From an uncultured bacterium (GTDB lineage Bacteria > Chloroflexota > Anaerolineae > J036 > Brachytrichaceae), in the NCBI GenBank assembly GCA_903921365.1, contig CAIXPS010000423.1, forward strand, positions 1-47,537: 47,537 bases of DNA. The letters run 5' to 3'. A program made the position numbers and the translations under genes. Positions 33,846 to 41,556 of the stretch are shown here, in pieces (the stretch's first letter is position 1; each line of letters starts with the position of its first letter). Under the pieces are notes generated by a model. The model had not been told where the DNA came from. It worked only from the letters and a program-made list of their open reading frames with translations, and made no database searches.

Positions 33846-34517
33846 TTACACAGGCTCGAACTGGATCACGACAGGTTTGGAGGCGTCGACGGTGACGTCG
33901 AACTGGCGCCCTTTCGCCAGGATGCGGATGTCTCGCTTTCCGCTCATCCCAGGCAAGCCGAGGAAACGGAATTGCCCGTTTGCATCGGTGTAGTTAAACA
34001 GTTGCAGGCCGGTGATCTCCACCCGCGCGCCAACAATCGGCAAGTCGCCCGGCCCGACAACTCGCCCGATGAGTTGCGACATCGGCTCGGTCTTGACCGA
34101 TAATGCCGAACGCACATACTCGACCCTGGCTTTGGGCCGTTCCTGGCGCACGGGCAGGCTTAACATAAATGCGGGTCGCGGCACGAGTTTGAGCGCCAGC
34201 CACGTCTCCGCCGGCAGCGGATCCAGATCGATGCTGAATTCTGACACGCCCATGGCAGCAAAGGCGAGATCACCGAGTAGCTGGTGCGCTTTTTGAGGTG
34301 TTGCAGCCCAGGTTGTGACGAGGTAGCGCAACAGGATCTGCAGCGGTGGGCGCTCATTGGTGCGCGGCGGCGGGCAATTGGCAAATGACAACAGGTACAG
34401 GCTGACGCCCTCTCCGGTTGGGGCGGGCGCATCCACAGGAAGCGCCAACGTTACCGTTGCATTCTCCACTGTCGCGCCTATCCAGGTGGACAGGCGCTCA
34501 TCGGTCAGATCAAGCAT
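33846..34517 (-). CDS. Cap-like DUF4255 (Pvc16 N) protein with carboxypeptidase-regulatory-like tail
   Basis: A 223-residue protein, first gene of the injection operon. Residues 1 to about 140 match the DUF4255/Afp16-type cap or terminator that ends the tube (SLYLLSFANCPP, PPLQILLRYLVTTWA, LGDLAFAAM). Residues about 147-223 form a CarboxypepD_reg-like beta domain (LIGRVVGPGDLPIVGARVEI, TDANGQFRFLGLPG). The extra domain is unusual for a cap and may contact the membrane or a partner. Weak Shine-Dalgarno. A good promoter lies about 110 bp upstream. Confidence 0.85.
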   Translation of the reverse strand: MLDLTDERLSTWIGATVENATVTLALPVDAPAPTGEGVSLYLLSFANCPPPRTNERPPLQILLRYLVTTWAATPQKAHQLLGDLAFAAMGVSEFSIDLDPLPAETWLALKLVPRPAFMLSLPVRQERPKARVEYVRSALSVKTEPMSQLIGRVVGPGDLPIVGARVEITGLQLFNYTDANGQFRFLGLPGMSGKRDIRILAKGRQFDVTVDASKPVVIQFEPV

Positions 34518-34630
34518 CGCTCAGGCCCTACCTTAACAACGAATCCAACGTCGTGATTGGGCTTTGACGGGGAGTATTGGGGCGGCAATGAACTACAGCG
34601 CCAGTCACTGACTTTCGAATCTGCCTCTTC

Positions 34631-34659
34631 ATAGTATCTGTAAACACTTGACGTGTCAA
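34631..34659 (-). promoter_or_regulatory. Promoter of the contractile injection operon
   Basis: On the minus strand -35 TTGACA (34659-34654, perfect) and -10 TACTAT (34636-34631, four of six) are separated by exactly 17 bp. Predicted start is near 34624, giving a leader of about 107 nt. The -35 is part of the near-palindrome TTGAC-GT-GTCAA, a possible operator. Confidence 0.7.
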
Positions 34660-34671
34660 TGTTGCGCTATA

Positions 34672-34718
34672 GAACGAAAGGAATGCCGGAGCCACCCGCT
34701 CCGGCATTCCTTTCGTTC
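34672..34718. repeat. 20-bp perfect inverted repeat between ligase and injection operon
   Basis: Arms 34672-34691 and 34699-34718 are perfect 20-nt reverse complements around CCACCCG. It lies about 210 bp beyond the ligase stop and just upstream of the injection promoter, so it may end transcription from the molybdenum cluster, but no T-run follows on either strand. The rest of 34518-34927 shows no gene. Confidence 0.7.
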
Positions 34719-34927
34719 CACCATTTGCCCCGTCGTCGGGGAGGAGTGAAGTCCCCTGGCAAATGTCGGGCCGACGAATCAGGTTTGAGAGATGCTTAAC
34801 CTTGTTCCGTCTTCCGTTAGTCCGTTCGCGCCTTATTTATACAAAACTAAACGCAAACAAAGTTGACATTTCTTACCAGATGACTTACCAAAGCAATAAC
34901 AACTGATGCCCAGGGACATGCCGCGTT

Positions 34928-36208
34928 TCATCGACTTCTCCGATCCACAATAACGCGTTTTGCCATAGTCAGTGGAATACTGTTGACTATTGAGATGCGC
35001 AGGTCAACGCCTGAGCACATAGCCGCCATGCTTTGAGCAATTGATCTGCTAACGGTGGCCGCGTTCTCGCTGGCCAATTGGACTTCCAGGCATAGGCAGT
35101 CGCGCTGATTCTCGCGGATGAGAGAAGCGCTGAAGTTCATCACATCGCCGATGGCGAACAACGCTCTGTCAAGGTCGGCTATGGTTAGAGTGTCGTTGCC
35201 AACCGGCACTCGCCCATTGATCCTACCGGCAACCCTTTCAAGTGTTTTCAGGCTTGTGCCACACGGACAAACGCCGGGGATGAAACGGCCAATGTCCCCG
35301 GTGCGATAACGAATCAGCGGCATTCCGTGTCGGGTGAGTGTGGTGAACACCACTTCGCCATATGCTCCATCGGGCAGCGCAGCGCCGCTAGCCAGATCGA
35401 CGATCTCGAACAACAGATCGGCCTCGCGCAGATGATAGCCGCGCCGCGCGTCACATTCCACGCCACCGCCCAACCCCATCTCAGTCATGCCATAATGATC
35501 AAAGGCCATGCACTGCCAGGTGTTTTGCACAGTGTCCCGGATTGCGTCACAAACGTAATCGGTGGCAAACAACACACTCTTTAGCTTACGCACTGACTGG
35601 ACTTGCTGCCGGGCCAACGCCAGCAGATGTGCCGGCACACCGACGACCACATCGACGTTTTCACGGCAGATCAAGTCCAGCACTGCAACCGGATCAGACA
35701 CCGGACCGTGTTTGATAGCCGTCGCGCCGAGTCGCCCCAACGCGATTGCCAGCAGGTCGCCCACACTGCCGGGTGTTTGACCGGGTAACAGGATCAATAC
35801 CCGATCGCCTGCGTTAGTCAACGTTGACATCCCAACGCAAAAGAAATCAATCGTCAGTTCCTGATCGTCCTGCGTGAAATAGAGCCGTTTGCGGCTGCCG
35901 GTGGTGCCCGAACTGTCCAGCGTGACTACCCGCTGAATGTGGTCCTGGGAGACGCACAGCAATTGCAACGGCTCATTACGAATGTCATCTGCCGTAGTAA
36001 ATGGCAGGTGAGTCAGACCGGCGAGTCTACTCAGATCAGAAGGCGCGCCGTCTAAGCGCTGGCGGTAGAACGGGCTTTTTTTGCGCGCCAGATCGATAGT
36101 CACACGCAATTTTTGCAGCTGGTAAGCTTCCAGGTCAGCGCGAGTCAACGGAGAATTCGCCCGCCCGATTTTACGCGCGATCCAGGGCTCAAGCGGTGTG
36201 CATTTCAT
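34928..36208 (-). CDS. AMP-dependent CoA ligase, phenylacetate-CoA ligase-like
   Basis: A 426-residue adenylate-forming enzyme of the PaaK type. The phosphate loop LDSSGTTGSRKRL lies near residues 98-108, HYGMTEMGLGGG carries the A5-type motif, and RYRTGDIGRF with CPCG forms the late core. The subgroup is, as I recall, the DVU_1553-like CoA ligases that sit beside radical SAM and molybdenum enzymes. It would activate an unknown acid as an acyl-AMP or acyl-CoA, perhaps the product of the aldehyde oxidoreductase. It overlaps the radical SAM gene by 4 bp and is the last gene of the cluster. Confidence 0.85.
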   Translation of the reverse strand: MKCTPLEPWIARKIGRANSPLTRADLEAYQLQKLRVTIDLARKKSPFYRQRLDGAPSDLSRLAGLTHLPFTTADDIRNEPLQLLCVSQDHIQRVVTLDSSGTTGSRKRLYFTQDDQELTIDFFCVGMSTLTNAGDRVLILLPGQTPGSVGDLLAIALGRLGATAIKHGPVSDPVAVLDLICRENVDVVVGVPAHLLALARQQVQSVRKLKSVLFATDYVCDAIRDTVQNTWQCMAFDHYGMTEMGLGGGVECDARRGYHLREADLLFEIVDLASGAALPDGAYGEVVFTTLTRHGMPLIRYRTGDIGRFIPGVCPCGTSLKTLERVAGRINGRVPVGNDTLTIADLDRALFAIGDVMNFSASLIRENQRDCLCLEVQLASENAATVSRSIAQSMAAMCSGVDLRISIVNSIPLTMAKRVIVDRRSR

Positions 36209-37572
36209 GGGCTGGCTACACGATATAGCGCTCTGCCGGCCTGGTCAGTCAGGTTGTAGGCGCAGAATGGGATGATCCGACCGTCGGGGCTGACCGTGTG
36301 AATACAGCAGTCACGCAGCCGATCCAGGTCGAGGTTCCACGCATCCTGGAAGGCCATGCCCGATATGCAAAAGGTATGCGTCTTTGCGCGCGCTAAAAAA
36401 ACCTCCCAATCACCGAAAGCGGATACGCCGATGCTGTTAATCGGCACAACGTTCTGACCGGCGCCCCAGTGTTGCGCCACGAACTGGCGGGTCTTCGCTG
36501 CACCCGCCGCTGCGGGTTGAGGTGCACAGCAACTCGCTTTTTGCTGCTGCCCCTGGTTCGTCCAAGGGCGCAGCGCGCCGTCCGGCATGACGACAAAGTT
36601 GCCATGCAGTGAGCACAGCGCATTCTCACAGCCGGATGTGGTGAAGTTCTCGACTTCGATCAACCCGCGCGTCTGGGCTGCGATGGCGCGCATTAATTCC
36701 GGGATCGTGATCCGGTTCGCATCCAGCGGAGGCTCTGGGTAGCGCCCAAAATAGCTGATCGGCTGGAAGTGCACGCCGCGGATCGTCGGGAACATGGACA
36801 ATGCAAACTCGATGATCGCGCCGATGTTCGACGTGTTCACGCCAGGGACGAGTGTCGACACGAGGACCACGCCCAGGTTATTGTCGGCGCAGTGGGCAAT
36901 AGCGGCGCGTTTTCGTTCGAGTTGTTTCACGCCGCGCATCGCTTCGAGGATGTGATCATTTGTGCCGTCAAATTGCAGAAACACAGAGGCTAACCCGGCT
37001 TCTTTGAGCCTCTTCACATAGCCCGCATCTCTGGCCAGCCGCATGCCATTGGTGTTGAGTTGAATGAACTGAAAGCCGAGGGATCGTCCCAGTGCAATGA
37101 TATCGGGCAGATCGTCGCGGAGCGTCGGCTCCCCACCGGACAGTTGCAGGTTGTACGGGCCACCTGTGTCGAGTAATCGGCGATACCAGTTTTCGATCTG
37201 GTTCAGAGCGGGATCAGGTTGATGAAGAACAGACTCACCTGCGCTGGCAAAACAATAAGCGCAGCGCAAATCGCAGCGCTGTGTCACTTCCAGCAGTGCA
37301 GTGCAGGTTTGCTGGCGATGATCGGCGCACAGCCCACAGTCGAATGGACAACCTCGTTGGGTATCCGTGAACGGAGTGGCCGGATACGCTGGAATCTTGG
37401 GCCTGGCCCAGCCTGTATAGGCCGGCGGGCCGCGCCACAGGATCGTTTTGAAATCGCCATGTTCGGGGCACGTCTTACACAAATAAACATCCTCGCCCTG
37501 AATCACGCGCCGGGCCGGCAAGCGCGCCAGGCAAACCGGGCAAACACTTTCGGTCGTCGAGATCACACGCAT
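36205..37572 (-). CDS. Radical SAM protein, TrsS-like
   Basis: A 455-residue radical SAM enzyme. The N-terminus has two zinc-ribbon pairs (CPVC at 11-14 and CKTC at 32-35) and GCPFDCGLC (75-82). The SAM cluster motif is CDLRCAYC with Cys100, Cys104 and Cys107, followed by SGGEPTLR. A later SGC-ENALC-SLHG segment and CC pair may bind a further cluster. The protein resembles the TrsS family, in which one of these Cys can be selenocysteine; here all are Cys. Substrate unknown. It uses the repeated leader ending in GATTCAAAGC before the ATG. Confidence 0.85.
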   Translation of the reverse strand: MRVISTTESVCPVCLARLPARRVIQGEDVYLCKTCPEHGDFKTILWRGPPAYTGWARPKIPAYPATPFTDTQRGCPFDCGLCADHRQQTCTALLEVTQRCDLRCAYCFASAGESVLHQPDPALNQIENWYRRLLDTGGPYNLQLSGGEPTLRDDLPDIIALGRSLGFQFIQLNTNGMRLARDAGYVKRLKEAGLASVFLQFDGTNDHILEAMRGVKQLERKRAAIAHCADNNLGVVLVSTLVPGVNTSNIGAIIEFALSMFPTIRGVHFQPISYFGRYPEPPLDANRITIPELMRAIAAQTRGLIEVENFTTSGCENALCSLHGNFVVMPDGALRPWTNQGQQQKASCCAPQPAAAGAAKTRQFVAQHWGAGQNVVPINSIGVSAFGDWEVFLARAKTHTFCISGMAFQDAWNLDLDRLRDCCIHTVSPDGRIIPFCAYNLTDQAGRALYRVASP

Positions 37573-37593
37573 TGCTTTGAATCCTGTAGGATC
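37573..37593 (-). promoter_or_regulatory. Repeated ribosome-binding leader, copy before the radical SAM gene
   Basis: On the minus strand GATCCTACAGGATTCAAAGC plus A directly precedes the ATG. It holds an AGGA Shine-Dalgarno inside the inverted repeat ATCCT/AGGAT. Two nearly identical copies precede other genes of the cluster. Confidence 0.7.
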
Positions 37594-37596
37594 GTG

Positions 37597-38049
37597 TCAA
37601 TCATCATCCGGCCCGGCCAGATCAAATCCATTCTCGACCAGCAGCTCTTTCACCTTCTGAAACGTTCCCGCGACCATCGTCGGGCAACGTGTGCTGAGGT
37701 TCTGCCGGCCACCGGTGGTAATGTCTTCACAACGGATACTGCCGTAATCCTTGCCGTACCCTTCCTTGAACCAGTCGACGAGGTCCAGAATCATGGGATT
37801 AAGGTATTGATGCTCCTCTTCATTGGGTCTTCCCTTCCCCGCATATAGGGCAAGCAAACAAGCGCCCCCAGTCAACGCCCCGCACGTCTCACCGCTGAAT
37901 CCGAGCCCGCCGGCCAGGCCCTGCATCGCCCGAATCAGATCCGGATTTTCTCTGCCTTGTAACTCCATTCCCAGAATCATCAATATCTGGCTGCAATAGA
38001 ATCCCTGCTGTTTGAGTTCTTTCATCCGACCAAGAGTGAAATCGTCCAT
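37597..38049 (-). CDS. C_GCAxxG_C_C family protein
   Basis: A 150-residue protein with the family signature FYCSQ then GLGFSGETCGALTGGACLLA, and further Cys near the C-terminus (RCED, RCPT). Such proteins are thought to bind metal or act in redox chemistry; none is well characterised. The start at 38049 is preferred over 38091 because GGAGG lies five bases before it and the family begins there. It lies between the methyltransferase and radical SAM genes. Confidence 0.85.
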   Translation of the reverse strand: MDDFTLGRMKELKQQGFYCSQILMILGMELQGRENPDLIRAMQGLAGGLGFSGETCGALTGGACLLALYAGKGRPNEEEHQYLNPMILDLVDWFKEGYGKDYGSIRCEDITTGGRQNLSTRCPTMVAGTFQKVKELLVENGFDLAGPDDD

Positions 38050-38068
38050 GCGTCCTCCGCAATCCAAA

Positions 38069-38797
38069 TCAAACGCCGGCGGTCTGCGCAATCAACACGT
38101 AATAACCCGGTCTCGAATGAGCGATAGCGGTCTGAACGTCCGATGCTTCCGCACACGACGGTAGGGTGCGGCGCCAGAGCTGCTGGATCGACTCTTGCGA
38201 CCAGATCAACCGCGCCGTGAACACCTTGAGCGCCTCTGTGTGATCTTCCCACAGGGTGACCACGAAACCATGTCGCCTCACCATGTTAGTAACCTCGTCC
38301 TGCAACATGGCGCCGCTGAGGCATGAATCAATGTTCAGGTTGCGCAGCGCGGCCACACCATGAGGATTCCGGGCGTAGATGTCGCTCAAAACCAGATACC
38401 CATTGTTTCGCAGCACGCGCCGAAACTCGGTTAAAGCCATATCCGGGTCTTTAATCACCGACAAGCTGCACTCGGTCAGAATGGCGTCAAACGAGTTTGT
38501 CGCGAAAGGCAGATGTTCGCCCAACGACTGGACCAGCGGTAATGAATCAGTGCGCCGGCGACCGTCTCTCAGCAGCAGCGCGGACGGATCGACTCCCAGA
38601 GCGGACAAATGATGCTGCGCGATGAGATGTTCAACCGATGCGCCCGGGCCGCATCCTACGTCGAGCACCTGCGCGCCAGCCGGAAGGCCGCAATAGGCGA
38701 GCGCATGATCAGTCAGCGCCAGACCGCCGGGCCGAATCATGTCGCCTGCGACGTCGCGCATCGCCTGCTGCTCGTAGATGCGGCTTCTGGTAGTCAT
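38069..38797 (-). CDS. Class I SAM-dependent methyltransferase
   Basis: A 242-residue methyltransferase with motif I VLDVGCGPGASVEHL, the post-I acidic GVDPS, motif II-like FDAILTECSLSVI and LRNNGYLVLSD. The later part has HGFVVTLWEDH. It resembles DVU_1556-type methyltransferases, again by recall of the neighbourhood. It may methylate a cofactor, metabolite or metalloid processed by the cluster. The repeated leader with AAAGGA precedes the ATG at 38797. Confidence 0.85.
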   Translation of the reverse strand: MTTRSRIYEQQAMRDVAGDMIRPGGLALTDHALAYCGLPAGAQVLDVGCGPGASVEHLIAQHHLSALGVDPSALLLRDGRRRTDSLPLVQSLGEHLPFATNSFDAILTECSLSVIKDPDMALTEFRRVLRNNGYLVLSDIYARNPHGVAALRNLNIDSCLSGAMLQDEVTNMVRRHGFVVTLWEDHTEALKVFTARLIWSQESIQQLWRRTLPSCAEASDVQTAIAHSRPGYYVLIAQTAGV

Positions 38798-38820
38798 ATT
38801 GCTTTGAATCCTTTAGGATC
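38798..38820 (-). promoter_or_regulatory. Repeated ribosome-binding leader, copy before the methyltransferase gene
   Basis: On the minus strand GATCCTAAAGGATTCAAAGC, then AAT, precedes the ATG. It differs from the copy at 37573 at one base inside the spacer and places the AAAGGA two bases further from the start. Confidence 0.7.
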
Positions 38821-38829
38821 GAAACCCGA

Positions 38830-39039
38830 TTATTTATCTTCGAGTTGTTTTTCCACGTCAGCCATCTTGCCAAGCGCCAGGTCTTCGGGGATGAAAACTA
38901 ACCCGCAGTTCGGACACTTCAGCAGATCGACGGGGAAAGCATTGCCCAGATAGCCGACATCGACTTTGGACAAGCCCAGCGGAAGGTTGCAGTTGGCGCA
39001 CATCCAGGGCGGGGGTTCGGCTGGCTGTTGTTCGGTCAT
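38830..39039 (-). CDS. Small CxxC/CxxC redox protein (rubredoxin-like zinc/iron ribbon)
   Basis: A 69-residue protein with two pairs of Cys, MCANC and KCPNC, in a ribbon arrangement followed by GLVFIPEDLALGKM. The start at 39039 is chosen because the repeated leader with AAAGGA directly precedes that ATG; an upstream frame start at 39120 would run into the oxidoreductase gene. It likely binds one zinc or iron and serves as a redox or scaffolding partner for the neighbouring iron-sulfur oxidoreductase. It resembles the DVU_1557-type redox protein by position. Confidence 0.82.
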   Translation of the reverse strand: MTEQQPAEPPPWMCANCNLPLGLSKVDVGYLGNAFPVDLLKCPNCGLVFIPEDLALGKMADVEKQLEDK

Positions 39040-39059
39040 TGCTTTGAATCCTTTAGGAC
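39040..39059 (-). promoter_or_regulatory. Repeated ribosome-binding leader, copy before the small redox gene
   Basis: On the minus strand GTCCTAAAGGATTCAAAGCA directly precedes the ATG. The TAA inside it is the stop codon of the upstream oxidoreductase gene, so stop and Shine-Dalgarno overlap. Confidence 0.7.
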
Positions 39060-41431
39060 AGTTGTCCACTCCCCGGAACTTCCATGCGATGGCTGTAGGC
39101 GTTATAAATGGCGAACCCATCCGCCTGCCGCAGATATTCCACCCAGTAAGTGACGCTGGTCGGTTTGAAATAGGCCAGAGTGTGTCCAGTGCCCTGGTTC
39201 AATAATCGGCGGCCCGTGCGTTCGGCGTATTCGATCACGCGTTGGATGTCCTCGGTCAGGATCAAGCGCTGCTCCAGTTTCACCCGCACCTCGTCGGCAA
39301 TAATCAACCGGATCGACTCGTAAGCTTGTGCTCCATCCATCTCTTCTCCCCAGATTGTTTTCAGCAGTTTCCGTTTAAGCCGCGCCCGGTTTTCGTGGCG
39401 TTGCGAATAACCAGGGCCACGCCGCGCGGCGCGTTCATCAGTCGTTTGTGCAGACGCTCCCGGAATTTCCGAAACTCCTGGAGTGTCTCGGTTGTAAATC
39501 AGATCGAGGAGATGGAGCGCGCGTTTGCCATGCGAGGCGAAGAAATCCCGGCACATGGCGCAGTACGTCACATAATCGGCCTGACTCGCGGCGACGCGAC
39601 GCTGGATGACCTTATGCGCAAGCTCCCGGTTTGACAACCACATCAAGCCGCCGTAACTGCAACACTCGGTGCGTTCCCGGCTCAGCGGCAGCTCTTCGAT
39701 CTGGTAACCCATCCGTTGAACAATGCGACGCACACTGTCCTGAATGGAGGTCTCATAGCGTGTCGTGCATGGATCGTGAATAGCAATGGCGCAGTTGGCA
39801 GGCTCGACGGTTCCCGCAAAGGCTGGCAGCCCGCACTGATCGTAGATTTCCCAGAGCGAGACGATCTCAACACCCGGCATATGGTTCTTAAACACTTGAT
39901 AGCAGCTTGAACAAGGCAATATAACTTTCGGGTTGCCCATCGCCTGAAGCTGAGTGCGCCACGCCGCCAGGGTGCTTTCAAACAGAGCGGACTGGCCTGC
40001 CCAGTTCGCGGGCGCGCCGCAACAGCCCAACATCAACCCCACGCGGCTATCTGTAAGATGATTGTTGAGATAGGCGTAAACCGACTCGACGTGATCCGGC
40101 GACGAGGCACTGAGCTGGCAACCGGGGAAAAACACGGTGTCGCTCATGTCCGTGCCGGGCCGGTTGCGCGCCAACTCAAACTTGTCGCTGTTGCTGAACT
40201 GCATGTCACGCAGCGCAAAATCAAACGCCGAAGGAGGCATCCGGTTCTGTTCCACCATCTCCCGGCGCGCAGTCAGATTGACTGAAGCCATGTCGAGGTG
40301 TTCCGGGCAGATTTCGCCGCACAACCCGCACAGGCTGCACGAATTGATGAAAGTGTTGGCGTGGCGCGTGCCTTTGACAATCGACAGGTTGTTATAAATC
40401 TCGCGCACATAGCGCTTGGGATAACGCTCAAACTGCTTCAGATATTCGCATGCCTTGACGCACTCCATGCATTCGCATTGCAGACAGCGTTTGGCCTCCT
40501 GAATTGCCTCGTTCCATTCGTAACCCTGCTGATGGTCATTTGCATCGATCACAGGATGCGGTTCAATGCCCTGCATATTGGTATACAGGCACGATGGATA
40601 TGTCCCCTCATTGATGCGCGAGGCCGTTAGCGAGACTTTCTGCAGATAGCGGTCGATAGAAATTGCCGCGCGCCGCCCCTCGGATATCGACGTGATCGCG
40701 GAGTGCATTTCTTTGCCCCAGCGCAGCCCGCCCCCGGCAAACACGCCGTCCATGCTTGTGGCAAATGTGACCGCATCCACCTTGACGAAACCATATTCGT
40801 CCTGGTCCAGATCAAACCGTTCGACAGTGTGCGCGCCGATGGCAACGTAAATCGCGTTGAAATCGCGCCGCAGATCATGAAGCTCCTGGTTGATCGGCGT
40901 GTTCAGCCGGATCACCACGCCCAACTTGATCACTGCATTAACGTCATCTTCGATTGTTTTCGCGGGCAAAAAGTCGCGATCCACCTTCCACAAACTACCG
41001 CCCAGCCGGCTGTCCGCCTCGATGATTGTCACCGCGTAGCCTTTGCGCGCCAGATCATAGGCCGCAGTCAACCCGCTGACGCCGCCTCCAATGACGGCTA
41101 TCTTACCGCCGCGTTTGGGCAACGGGCGCGATTTCTCACTGGATGATTCACCGATATCGACGCACGCGCGCTCCAGATTGCGGATGGCAATCGCATCGCC
41201 GGCTTCAGCGCGTTTGCAGACATCCTGGCATGGCTGATCGCAAATGCGGCTGATGATGCCTGGAAAAGGCACAGTCTTTTTGTACTGCCTCAGCGCCGCG
41301 GTAAAATCGCCCTTCGCGATCTCGATCAGCATCGCTTTAACATCGACGTGAACAGGACAGGTCGCGGCGCAAGCTGGCGCGCATTCTTGAATGCACTTTG
41401 CTTCCAGTTCACGTAATTCTTTCTGATCCAT
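39053..41431 (-). CDS. FAD-dependent, multi-[4Fe-4S] oxidoreductase with CCG domains
   Basis: A 792-residue multidomain electron-transfer protein. The N-terminal dicluster ferredoxin part has Cys13, Cys17, Cys21 and Cys25, then Cys64, Cys68 and Cys72. An FAD/NAD oxidoreductase follows, with GGGVSG at 115-120 and FAGGGLRWG. A second ferredoxin section has CLQCECMECVKACEYL and CSLCGLCGEICPEH. Two CCG (heterodisulfide reductase B-like) units carry GCCGAPANW and ECCSYGG. The C-terminal ~120 residues are a family-specific tail. It probably passes electrons from the aldehyde oxidoreductase to another carrier, perhaps by bifurcation or via ferredoxin. Located next in order after the aldehyde oxidoreductase gene. 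Confidence 0.9.
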   Translation of the reverse strand: MDQKELRELEAKCIQECAPACAATCPVHVDVKAMLIEIAKGDFTAALRQYKKTVPFPGIISRICDQPCQDVCKRAEAGDAIAIRNLERACVDIGESSSEKSRPLPKRGGKIAVIGGGVSGLTAAYDLARKGYAVTIIEADSRLGGSLWKVDRDFLPAKTIEDDVNAVIKLGVVIRLNTPINQELHDLRRDFNAIYVAIGAHTVERFDLDQDEYGFVKVDAVTFATSMDGVFAGGGLRWGKEMHSAITSISEGRRAAISIDRYLQKVSLTASRINEGTYPSCLYTNMQGIEPHPVIDANDHQQGYEWNEAIQEAKRCLQCECMECVKACEYLKQFERYPKRYVREIYNNLSIVKGTRHANTFINSCSLCGLCGEICPEHLDMASVNLTARREMVEQNRMPPSAFDFALRDMQFSNSDKFELARNRPGTDMSDTVFFPGCQLSASSPDHVESVYAYLNNHLTDSRVGLMLGCCGAPANWAGQSALFESTLAAWRTQLQAMGNPKVILPCSSCYQVFKNHMPGVEIVSLWEIYDQCGLPAFAGTVEPANCAIAIHDPCTTRYETSIQDSVRRIVQRMGYQIEELPLSRERTECCSYGGLMWLSNRELAHKVIQRRVAASQADYVTYCAMCRDFFASHGKRALHLLDLIYNRDTPGVSEIPGASAQTTDERAARRGPGYSQRHENRARLKRKLLKTIWGEEMDGAQAYESIRLIIADEVRVKLEQRLILTEDIQRVIEYAERTGRRLLNQGTGHTLAYFKPTSVTYWVEYLRQADGFAIYNAYSHRMEVPGSGQLS

Positions 41432-41486
41432 AAATCAACCGTGGGATCAATTCCGGGGCGGCGCCCGCGCGCGTGTTTTTAAAGGG

Positions 41487-41519
41487 GAACGGCGCTTCAG
41501 TTTCACCTTGGCGCCGTTC
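41487..41519. repeat. Hairpin in the gap between the aldehyde oxidoreductase and FAD genes
   Basis: GAACGGCGC (41487-41495) pairs with GCGCCGTTC (41511-41519) around a 15-nt loop in the 125-bp gap. On the minus strand the stem is followed by CCCTTTAAAAAC, a poor T-run. It may be a weak terminator or processing hairpin that sets different levels of the two genes. Confidence 0.5.
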
Positions 41520-41556
41520 ACACAGATTCGTTATGATGAACTTTCAGCCACCCCTC

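Noticed and set aside
34861-34892. Plus-strand promoter TTGACA with TACCAA
   Set aside because: It points into the 3' end of the minus-strand ligase gene, and no plus-strand gene follows.
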